Below, in pieces: positions 37,482-43,234 of a stretch of DNA of 43,234 bases. Position 1 is the first letter of the stretch, and every line of letters begins with the position of its first letter. The DNA is from Saccharospirillaceae bacterium (GTDB lineage: Bacteria; Pseudomonadota; Gammaproteobacteria; Pseudomonadales; Natronospirillaceae): positions 1 to 43,234 of the forward strand of contig SKIB01000070.1 in NCBI GenBank assembly GCA_007116635.1, read 5' to 3'. The notes under the pieces are model-generated. The model saw only the letters and a list, made by a program, of their open reading frames with translations. It made no database searches and was not told the origin of the DNA. The position numbers were made by a program, and so were the translations under genes.

Positions 37482-37492
37482 GCTACAGTTGA

Positions 37493-38257
37493 TCAGGGCA
37501 AGGTTTGGCTAAATTCCAAGCTTTGCCCGTCACTGGTTTGCCATAGCAAAGCCAATTCATCCTGACTACTGCCTGTTATTTGCATTTGCAAGAAGGGATT
37601 GGCACTGACCGCACCGTGCAAGCGTACATCCATTAGTGGCTCACCATTAAGGCTCAGGCTGAGTTGTTCCACAATGCGCCTTGGCACCAGCTCACCATCT
37701 GGCCCCTGGCGCAGGCCAGTGTCCATGGGGTGATTGATTAAAGTGCGTACCTGATACTGGCCGGGCGCGCCGTCAATGGCACGACTGATGACCCTAGGGT
37801 TGGTCATGCCCTGAGTGTCTAGACTGTCTAGGGGTACTAAACAACCACTGGCCAGAACCTCTATTGCCGCTTGCTGTACAAACCATTCACCCGTTTGACT
37901 CTGGCTGAGCAACCAAAGAGATTGGCTTTGATCGATGCGAATGCGGCTGTGTAGGTCAAGGCTGGCTTGCGGCTGATGCAGCTGCCATTCCAACACCTCG
38001 GCATTGGGGTTGCCATCGGCAAAGAGTAATAGCCGGGTTAACCAATCTTCTGGCTCAGCCCCAGACCAGCCAGGGCCTTGAATGCTAACGGGCACTGCTG
38101 CACCGTCCTCAACAAAAACCGGAAGATTCAAGGTCAGCTCACTGGCCTGTGGTTCTGTTCCTTGCAGTAATTGCTCAATGGCTGGAATTTGCTGCCAGCC
38201 AGCTAGGCTCCAACCACCGGCCATGCAGCAGGCGAATAACAGGGGTCGTATGTTCAT
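37493..38257 (-). CDS. SoxYZ fusion, sulfur-carrier protein
   Basis: A 254-residue secreted protein that fuses SoxY-like and SoxZ-like modules. A signal peptide spans ~1-20. The SoxY part (~30-145) includes LNLPVFVEDGAAVPVSI and ends near Cys139 in EVLASGCLVP. The SoxZ part (~153-254) has TLINHPMDTG (172-181), PRRIVEQ and SANPFL (218-223), as in SoxZ. In canonical SoxY the carrier cysteine is in a C-terminal GGCGG arm; here it is internal and the glycines are mostly lost. It lies 57 bp downstream of fccB, so probably in the fcc operon. The ATG at 38257 follows GGAG; a TTG six codons earlier is rejected. Fused SoxYZ-like carriers are known; pairing with FccAB suggests sulfide-derived sulfur binding. 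Confidence 0.82.
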   Translation of the reverse strand: MNIRPLLFACCMAGGWSLAGWQQIPAIEQLLQGTEPQASELTLNLPVFVEDGAAVPVSIQGPGWSGAEPEDWLTRLLLFADGNPNAEVLEWQLHQPQASLDLHSRIRIDQSQSLWLLSQSQTGEWFVQQAAIEVLASGCLVPLDSLDTQGMTNPRVISRAIDGAPGQYQVRTLINHPMDTGLRQGPDGELVPRRIVEQLSLSLNGEPLMDVRLHGAVSANPFLQMQITGSSQDELALLWQTSDGQSLEFSQTLP

Positions 38258-38278
38258 CTTTATGACTCCAAACAATAA

Positions 38279-38295
38279 GGGGCCCTTTAGGCCCC
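38279..38295 (-). promoter_or_regulatory. Intercistronic hairpin between fccB and soxYZ
   Basis: GGGGCC (38279-38284) and GGCCCC (38290-38295), loop CTTTA. On the minus strand it is followed by TTATTGTTT, a broken T-run, so partial termination or mRNA stabilisation between fccB and the SoxYZ gene is possible. Confidence 0.55.
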
Positions 38296-38314
38296 AAAAC
38301 AGTATAAAGCTTAG

Positions 38315-39616
38315 TTATGCCTTAGTTCCCCATACGTCTTGGCAAATGGCATTGTACCAACGGTGCGCGTTTTGCGCTTCGCTACGGCGTAGGGCATCAT
38401 CCGCTTCTCTTGGGCTTAGGCCACCTGAGCCAGGCACTTCTTGTAAATTGCCCTCAGCGTCCAGGTTATAAATACCGGCCACCGAAATGCCATAGTCAGG
38501 TGCCACTAGGCTGTAGCAGGTATTGGTAAAGAAAGGGCTTGGCGCTGGAATGCCGGCAAAAGAAGCGACAATGGCAGCAGCAGCGACCTTGGCTTGCGAA
38601 TTGGCACAGAAGCCTGACTTGGGCATGGGCGCGGCAATGGTGGCATCGCCCACCACATAGACATGTTCAGCCAGTTCGGCTTCAAAGCTGTGAGGCTTAA
38701 CCGGAACCCAGCCACTGGCATTGGTTAGGCCTGCTTGGCGAGCAATGGCGCCTGCTTGCTGTGGGGGAATCACATTAAGCACATCCGCTTTGTGTATGGT
38801 GCCGAACTCGGTTTCCACTTCTTTGTTGGCGGCGTCAACCCGTACTACCTTGCCATCGTTGGACAGGCTGATCCATTCGATCATGCCTGGGTAGTGTTTT
38901 TGCCAGCCGTCGGTAAACAACCCCTGCTTACTGAAGGCGTCTTTGGCATCCAAAATGACGATTCGGCTATTGGGTTTGTGCTCTTTGAAGTAATGCGCAA
39001 TCAGGCTTACCCGCTCGTAGGGGCCAGGCGGGCAACGGTAGGGATTGGGCGGCGCTACCATGACAAAGAGGCCGCCGTCTGGCATGGCTTCCAGTTGCTG
39101 GCGTAAAATTTTGGTTTGCTCTCCGGCCTGCCAGGCATGGGGTGCCAATTGTGCCGCCTGCTCATCGTAGCCTGCGATGCTGTCGTAGCGCATGTCGATG
39201 CCTGGTGACAGTACCAAGCGGTCGTAACTCAATTGTTCGCCATTGGCCAGGGTCACCTGCCGGCCTTGAGTGTCGATGGCGCTGGCCAGGCTATGGATTA
39301 CCTGTACGCCCAGATCGTTTTTCAACTCGTCGTAATTGTGGGCAATCTGATCCCATTCGCGGATGCCGCCCAGGTAAAGATTGCTGAATGGGCAGGTGTA
39401 AAAGGTTTCATTAGGTTCAACCAGGGTCACTGCTAACTCAGGATTGAGCAGCTTGAGGTATTTGGCGGCGGTTGCGCCACCAAAGCCACCACCAACCACC
39501 ACCACATGGCCAAGGGGCTGCTTGGCCTCTGTACTGGCAAGGGCTAGGGGCAAGCTGGATAGGGCGCCTAGTGAACCGGCAGCTTGCAGTAGACCACGAC
39601 GGGAAATATTAGTCAT
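38315..39616 (-). CDS. fccB: Flavocytochrome c sulfide dehydrogenase, flavoprotein subunit
   Basis: A 433-residue FAD protein with a twin-arginine signal (SRRGLLQ, residues 5-11). The dinucleotide motif VVVVGGGFGG is at 38-47. Cys75 in FYTCPFSNL matches the family's covalent FAD-linking position, and Cys195 (NPYRCPPGPYER) with Cys367 (FTNTCYSLV) form the redox-active pair. The enzyme oxidises sulfide in the periplasm and passes electrons to the cytochrome subunit. It overlaps fccA by one base (TAATG). Similar proteins include SoxF, and the adjacent SoxYZ fusion makes SoxF-like use possible. Confidence 0.93.
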   Translation of the reverse strand: MTNISRRGLLQAAGSLGALSSLPLALASTEAKQPLGHVVVVGGGFGGATAAKYLKLLNPELAVTLVEPNETFYTCPFSNLYLGGIREWDQIAHNYDELKNDLGVQVIHSLASAIDTQGRQVTLANGEQLSYDRLVLSPGIDMRYDSIAGYDEQAAQLAPHAWQAGEQTKILRQQLEAMPDGGLFVMVAPPNPYRCPPGPYERVSLIAHYFKEHKPNSRIVILDAKDAFSKQGLFTDGWQKHYPGMIEWISLSNDGKVVRVDAANKEVETEFGTIHKADVLNVIPPQQAGAIARQAGLTNASGWVPVKPHSFEAELAEHVYVVGDATIAAPMPKSGFCANSQAKVAAAAIVASFAGIPAPSPFFTNTCYSLVAPDYGISVAGIYNLDAEGNLQEVPGSGGLSPREADDALRRSEAQNAHRWYNAICQDVWGTKA

Positions 39617-39936
39617 TATTCGGCTCCTATGGCATCGGCATTGGTCAGGAACAGGGCGATCAGTGCCAGTTCTTCGTCACTGTAGCCTCTGGTAATACGG
39701 CCCATGACCGTGCTGTTGACCCTGTCGTGCTTAAAGGCCAGCAACTGTTCGGTTAGGGCATCCGTAGCCCGTAGCTGAAAATTGCTCAGATTGCCATTGG
39801 TGCCATGGCAGCCAGCGCAGCCGCCGGCCAAGACCGCTGCTTGCAGTCTTGCGCTTAGGGCGTCATTGGTTAGCTCGGTTTCTGCTGCTAGCGACAGGCC
39901 GCTAGCCAAAGCCAAAGTCATGATCAGGGATTTCAT
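39616..39936 (-). CDS. fccA: Cytochrome c subunit of flavocytochrome c sulfide dehydrogenase
   Basis: A 106-residue class I c-type cytochrome with a signal peptide (~1-18), one heme motif CAGCH at residues 40-44, and probable distal ligand Met78 in STVMGRI. It accepts electrons from FccB and would pass them to the respiratory chain. Known FccA subunits are mono- or diheme; this is the small monoheme form (like SoxE). The ATG at 39936 follows AGGA by 6 nt; an ATG ten codons earlier overlaps the candidate FNR-like box and is rejected. Confidence 0.9.
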   Translation of the reverse strand: MKSLIMTLALASGLSLAAETELTNDALSARLQAAVLAGGCAGCHGTNGNLSNFQLRATDALTEQLLAFKHDRVNSTVMGRITRGYSDEELALIALFLTNADAIGAE

Positions 39937-39952
39937 GCTGGGTCCTAATTGA

Positions 39953-39966
39953 TTGATGTAAGTCAA
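39953..39966. promoter_or_regulatory. FNR/Anr-like box before fccA, one mismatch
   Basis: On the minus strand it reads TTGACTTACATCAA, matching TTGAT-N4-ATCAA at 9 of 10 positions. Its centre is 23 bp upstream of the fccA ATG. A minus-strand TAAAAT-like -10 lies immediately upstream, so bound regulator would cover the transcription start. Confidence 0.5.
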
Positions 39967-39990
39967 TTTTAGACCCAGTTGTCTTGCTTG

Positions 39991-40013
39991 TCTAAGATCC
40001 CTTTTGTCTTAGA
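39991..40013. promoter_or_regulatory. Inverted repeat upstream of fccA
   Basis: TCTAAGA (39991-39997) and TCTTAGA (40007-40013) are exact inverted 7-mers separated by 9 bp, a size and spacing usual for dimeric regulator sites. Confidence 0.5.
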
Positions 40014-40039
40014 TTACAATTCGACGATTACAATTCGAC
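40012..40039. repeat. 14-bp perfect tandem direct repeat upstream of fccA
   Basis: GATTACAATTCGAC at 40012-40025 and again at 40026-40039 with no gap. It overlaps the end of the inverted repeat and lies ~90 bp upstream of fccA. Confidence 0.8.
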
Positions 40040-40064
40040 CGCAGGGAGCCGTCGGCCAAGAGCC

Positions 40065-41951
40065 TTAGGCCGACAAGGTCTCCAATTGCTCCAGTACATC
40101 CATCCAATCCAGTTCACACTGGTCTAGTTCCTGTTTCAGTTTACCCTGCTGCTGTAACAGGCTTTGCAGCTTGGTTTTGTTGCTTTCTTCGTAAAGACTG
40201 GTGTCCTGAAGCTGTTCTTGCAATTGTTGTAGTTGCTGATCTAGTTTTTGTTGTTGTTTTTCAAATTGCTTGCTTTGTTTCTGCAGCGGTTTTAGCAGTT
40301 CACGCTGGGCTGCGGCCTGCTGGCGCTTGGCTTTCTTGTCTGGCTCTTTGTCCTCGACGCGGTCGCTGCCTGCTTTGCTTTGCTTTTGCTGCTCTTTCAA
40401 CCATTGCTGATAATCGCTGAGATCACCATTAAAGGCTTGCACCCGGCCCTGATGCACCAGATAAAGGTCATCGACGCAGTCGTTCATTAGGCTGCGGTCG
40501 TGCGACACCAGCAGTAGGGCGCCAGGGTAGGCCAACAGGGCTTCACTTAGGGCTTGGCGGCTATTGAGGTCTAGGTGGTTGGTTGGCTCATCAAGCAGCA
40601 GTAGGTTGGGTGAGGCCAAGCTGAGTTCTGCTAGCGCCAAACGAGCACGCTCGCCACCGGACAGTTGGTCGATCTGGGTTTCTACCTTGTTGGCGTTAAA
40701 GCCAAAGCTGCCTAAGTGATCGCGCAGTTGTTGCTCGCGCAGAGCAGGGAACAGTCTTTGTAAATGATTGAGGGGGATTTGCTGCGCGTCCATGGCTTCC
40801 AGTTGGTGCTGGGCAAAGTGACCAATGAAACAATGATGACCCTCAATGCGTTCACCTCCCAGCAAGGGCTGCTTGCCCGTGAGGCTGGCAATAAGAGTCG
40901 ACTTACCAGCACCGTTCATGCCCAGCAGACCAATGCGACTGCCGGGGCGCAGGTCAAGGCTGACTTTGTCTAAAATGCTGTGCTCATAGCCCAGATTGGC
41001 GTTGCGCAGGCTAAGGATGGGGTCGGACATTTGCTCTCGTGCCGGTAAGCGGAACTGTACCTGGCTGTCTAGCCTGACCAGTGCTTGGTCTTCTAGTCGC
41101 GCCAAAGCCTTGATGCGGCTTTGCGCCTGCTTAGCCTTGCTGGCCTTGGCCTTGAAACGGTCGATGTAGGACTGCAGGTGAGCACGCTGCTGCATGACCT
41201 TGTTTTGCTGTGCCTGCTGCTGCGCGATCTGCTCGGCGCGTTGCCGCTCCCAAGCGCTGTAGTTGCCGCGCCAGCGGTGCAGCTGCTGGCCATCGATGTG
41301 GACGATGTGATTGGCGACCTGATCAATGAAGCTGCGGTCGTGGGCAATGAACACCAGGGTGCCTTGATAGGACATCAACCATTTTTCCAGCCACAAGAGG
41401 GCATCCAGATCCAGGTGGTTGGTGGGTTCATCGAGCAGCAGTAAATCGGATGGGGTCAGCAGTGCTCTGGCCAGATTAATGCGCATACGCCAACCACCAG
41501 AGAAGCGCCCCGTTGGCCAGTAGAGCTGTTCGCTACTAAAGCCCAGACCTTCAAGAATGGCCTCGGCCAAATGATTGACCTGATAGGCCTGATAGGCATC
41601 CAGCGCACTGTGAGCACGAATCAAGGCCTGGTCGTCATCCTTGGCCTCGGCCTGGGCCAGGTCGTGCTGTAATTGGCGCAGCTTGCGGTCACCATCCAAT
41701 ACATAGTCTACCGCTGGGCGCTGCAAATCGACGATTTCTTGCTCAAGGCTGACCACGCGCCAGTCGGCAGGGTAAAAGAGTTCGCCCTGATCCAAACTGA
41801 GCTGCCCGGTCAGCAGGCCAAACAAACTGGATTTGCCCGCACCGTTATGGCCGATCAGGGCAACTTTTTCCCCTGGATTAATGACCAGATCGGCAGCATC
41901 CAGTAAGATGTTGCTACCCCGTTGTAAACTGATGTTGTGTAATTTGATCAT
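40065..41951 (-). CDS. yheS: ABC-F family ATPase (YheS-like)
   Basis: A 628-residue soluble protein with two ABC domains and no membrane part, close to YheS (637). Walker A motifs are GHNGAGKSS (~34-42) and GMNGAGKST in the second half. The signatures are FSGGWRMR and LSGGERARL, with Walker B LLLLDEPTNHLDL in both. The linker between domains is the helical P-site tRNA interaction motif region (about 240-290). A long Gln/Lys-rich coiled coil forms the C-terminal ~90 residues. ABC-F proteins act on the ribosome. Its start codon overlaps the divergent TIGR02444 gene start by two bases. Confidence 0.92.
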   Translation of the reverse strand: MIKLHNISLQRGSNILLDAADLVINPGEKVALIGHNGAGKSSLFGLLTGQLSLDQGELFYPADWRVVSLEQEIVDLQRPAVDYVLDGDRKLRQLQHDLAQAEAKDDDQALIRAHSALDAYQAYQVNHLAEAILEGLGFSSEQLYWPTGRFSGGWRMRINLARALLTPSDLLLLDEPTNHLDLDALLWLEKWLMSYQGTLVFIAHDRSFIDQVANHIVHIDGQQLHRWRGNYSAWERQRAEQIAQQQAQQNKVMQQRAHLQSYIDRFKAKASKAKQAQSRIKALARLEDQALVRLDSQVQFRLPAREQMSDPILSLRNANLGYEHSILDKVSLDLRPGSRIGLLGMNGAGKSTLIASLTGKQPLLGGERIEGHHCFIGHFAQHQLEAMDAQQIPLNHLQRLFPALREQQLRDHLGSFGFNANKVETQIDQLSGGERARLALAELSLASPNLLLLDEPTNHLDLNSRQALSEALLAYPGALLLVSHDRSLMNDCVDDLYLVHQGRVQAFNGDLSDYQQWLKEQQKQSKAGSDRVEDKEPDKKAKRQQAAAQRELLKPLQKQSKQFEKQQQKLDQQLQQLQEQLQDTSLYEESNKTKLQSLLQQQGKLKQELDQCELDWMDVLEQLETLSA

Positions 41952-42366
41952 GGTCTTTAGTCAATTAGCAGAGGAATTGTGGCAATTTGCGTTGGCATTC
42001 TACGCCAAAGAAGGGCGCGCCACCAAACTTCTGCAAGCGCAGCAGCAACATGGCCTGTGGATCAACCATTACTTAAGCTATGCTTTCGCTCGGCAACAGG
42101 GCTTGGGTTTAAGGCCCGCCAACGCCCGGCTGTTGCGCATGCATAGTCATTGGGTTAAGCCTGCCCGCTATTGGCGTATGTCCTGTGTGGGGTTGCCCGA
42201 GCTTTATGCCAAGGCTAAGGCTGTGGAATTAGAGTTGGAGCGTCAAGAGTTGGTTCTTTGGTCTTTGCGTTTACATCAGGGCCATCAAAAGCTGAGTTTT
42301 TGGCGCCATTATCCAGCGCTAAGGCAGTCTGATTTGGCCATTGAGTTGGATTCATGGCTGTTATAG
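41950..42366 (+). CDS. TIGR02444 (DUF2390) family protein
   Basis: A 138-residue protein of the TIGR02444/PF09523 family, of unknown function. It starts MVFSQLAEELWQFALAFYAKEG, typical of the group, followed by WINHYLSYAFARQQGLGL and an Arg-rich middle with ELERQELVLWSLRLH. The start is fixed because the previous bases cannot extend with conservation. There is no Shine-Dalgarno, and the ATG (41950-41952) overlaps the minus-strand ATG of the YheS gene. Homologues often adjoin a YheS-type gene, which supports a functional or regulatory link. Confidence 0.82.
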   Translation: MVFSQLAEELWQFALAFYAKEGRATKLLQAQQQHGLWINHYLSYAFARQQGLGLRPANARLLRMHSHWVKPARYWRMSCVGLPELYAKAKAVELELERQELVLWSLRLHQGHQKLSFWRHYPALRQSDLAIELDSWLL

Positions 42367-42421
42367 GAGATGGCTGGTATAGGCGAGTAGGCCTAAGTGG
42401 GTTGGCCTAGCCGCTCTTAAC

Positions 42422-43159
42422 CTAGCCTGCGATCTTGGATGTCTTGGGCTCATGACCCTGCTTGCGTTGCAGCAAAACGCGCTCAGCTTGTTGGTCGAGC
42501 CATTGAATGAGCTGTATCCAAGATTTTTGGTCTTCCTCATGCAGTTCATGCAGTTCCATCACCCCACAGCCACTTTCCGCCGCCTTGATGAAGCTCTGTG
42601 CGTCTCTGAAGCTGGTGACAAATGGAATCCTCAGGGTTTTCAAAAACAGCTCCAGCTTGGTGTAAATTAGGGTGTTGCGCTTGACTCTGTTGGCTAGAGC
42701 CGCGGCACGAATTTGCCCGGTTTTAAGGGCGCTAGACAGCATCACCTGTCTGATGAAGTGTGTGGTGGCACGAATGTCAATGGCCGAGGGGGTAATGGGG
42801 ATGAGCACAATGTCGGCCATACGCAGCAAGTCCTCTAACTGGCTGCTGGACAGGCCCGCAGGGCTGTCAATGAGAATAAATTCGGTATTTTGAGGCAGGG
42901 CATGCAGTTGCCAGCTGCGTGTTAAACGCTCGTGTTGGCGAAAGGCATCCACGCCATGAATGGTGGCCAGTTTGGCTTGCCGAGCCTTCAGCCATTGGCT
43001 GGAAGAGCCTTGGGGGTCATAGTCCATCAGGCTGACGCAGACACCCTGGCTGGCATAATAGGCTGCAAGGTTGGTGCAGACCGTGGTCTTGCCACAGCCA
43101 CCCTTAGCGTTGGCCAGCAAGATTCTCACTGCTTGAGGATGAGCTAGGCTATTGGTCAT
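42422..43159 (-). CDS. ParA-family ATPase, orphan (no ParB seen)
   Basis: A 245-residue ParA/MinD-type ATPase with the deviant Walker A KGGCGKTT at residues 19-26, Walker A' LMDYDPQGSSSQWL, and Walker B-like FILIDSPAGLSSSQLEDLL. Family members position DNA or large complexes. No parB or parS-like site is visible within this window. It ends at 42422, 56 bp after the convergent TIGR02444 gene's stop. The C-terminal tail is basic (RKQGHEPKTSK). The cargo is unknown. The last 75 bp of the window hold no gene that could be supported. Confidence 0.88.
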   Translation of the reverse strand: MTNSLAHPQAVRILLANAKGGCGKTTVCTNLAAYYASQGVCVSLMDYDPQGSSSQWLKARQAKLATIHGVDAFRQHERLTRSWQLHALPQNTEFILIDSPAGLSSSQLEDLLRMADIVLIPITPSAIDIRATTHFIRQVMLSSALKTGQIRAAALANRVKRNTLIYTKLELFLKTLRIPFVTSFRDAQSFIKAAESGCGVMELHELHEEDQKSWIQLIQWLDQQAERVLLQRKQGHEPKTSKIAG

Positions 43160-43234
43160 AACGCCTCATTGTTGCTTCCATGGGTTAAAGGCTACCTAAA
43201 TAGTGCATTCTGCCGTCCGAACTGGCGGCCCATA

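Noticed and set aside
42422-43159. Plasmid or integrated element partition locus
   Set aside because: The surrounding genes are ordinary chromosomal genes and no plasmid replication, integrase or parB gene is present.

Overview
The window is a gene-dense chromosomal segment of a Gammaproteobacterium. The bimodular QueF, FabV, monomeric NADP-isocitrate dehydrogenase, carA-carB-greA order, rluE/nudJ/mnmA/hflD neighbourhood, FolX/FolM, YheS and TIGR02444 family genes all fit an aquatic Oceanospirillales/Pseudomonadales-type lineage. The species cannot be named from this sequence. Most genes are packed with 4-base ATGA or 1-base TAATG overlaps. No rRNA, tRNA, CRISPR array, transposase or phage gene was recognised.

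Layout. 1-1339: the 3' end of pepN and an SDR oxidoreductase. 1340-2025: a gene-free stretch of REP-like palindromes and a decayed tandem array. 2026-5982: a short RNase J-like nuclease, then a three-gene rimB-rimK-deacylase operon preceded by three 17-bp repeats. 6066-12408: a TIGR01777 epimerase, a YadGH-type ABC exporter coupled to queF, a small protein resembling a degenerate N-terminal half of QueF, and a NatAB-type ABC exporter. 12646-14092: folX-folE-bcp. 14194-15666: an AT-richer TPR-sulfotransferase. 15715-17857: nudJ-mnmA-hflD. 18089-20276: fabV and a beta-propeller lactonase. 20279-21577: folM and a lipoprotein. 21714-23336: a Cache-domain chemoreceptor. 23382-26450: rluE divergent from monomeric icd. 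26667-28931: a large lipoprotein chitinase with a coding minisatellite. 29023-35317: suhB-type phosphatase, carA-carB-greA and a small membrane protein. 35400-39936: a poly-HAMP chemoreceptor beside a compact sulfide-oxidation cluster (fccA-fccB-soxYZ fusion). 40065-43159: a YheS-type ABC-F protein whose start codon overlaps that of a divergent TIGR02444 gene, then an orphan ParA.

Functional links. FolE, FolX and FolM together supply the tetrahydromonapterin route. QueF, FolE and FolX are all tunnelling-fold (T-fold) enzymes within 5 kb. The E. coli-like block icd/rluE/nudJ/mnmA/hflD is present but split by fabV, lactonase, folM, lipoprotein and chemoreceptor genes. The fcc-sox cluster suggests periplasmic sulfide oxidation. 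A perfect FNR/Anr-type palindrome lies before the poly-HAMP receptor, and a one-mismatch version lies before fccA.

The observations most worth following are the QueF-half-like protein, the SoxYZ fusion with an internal carrier cysteine beside FccAB and its regulatory sites, the rimB-rimK-deacylase operon with its upstream repeats, and the overlapping divergent start codons.
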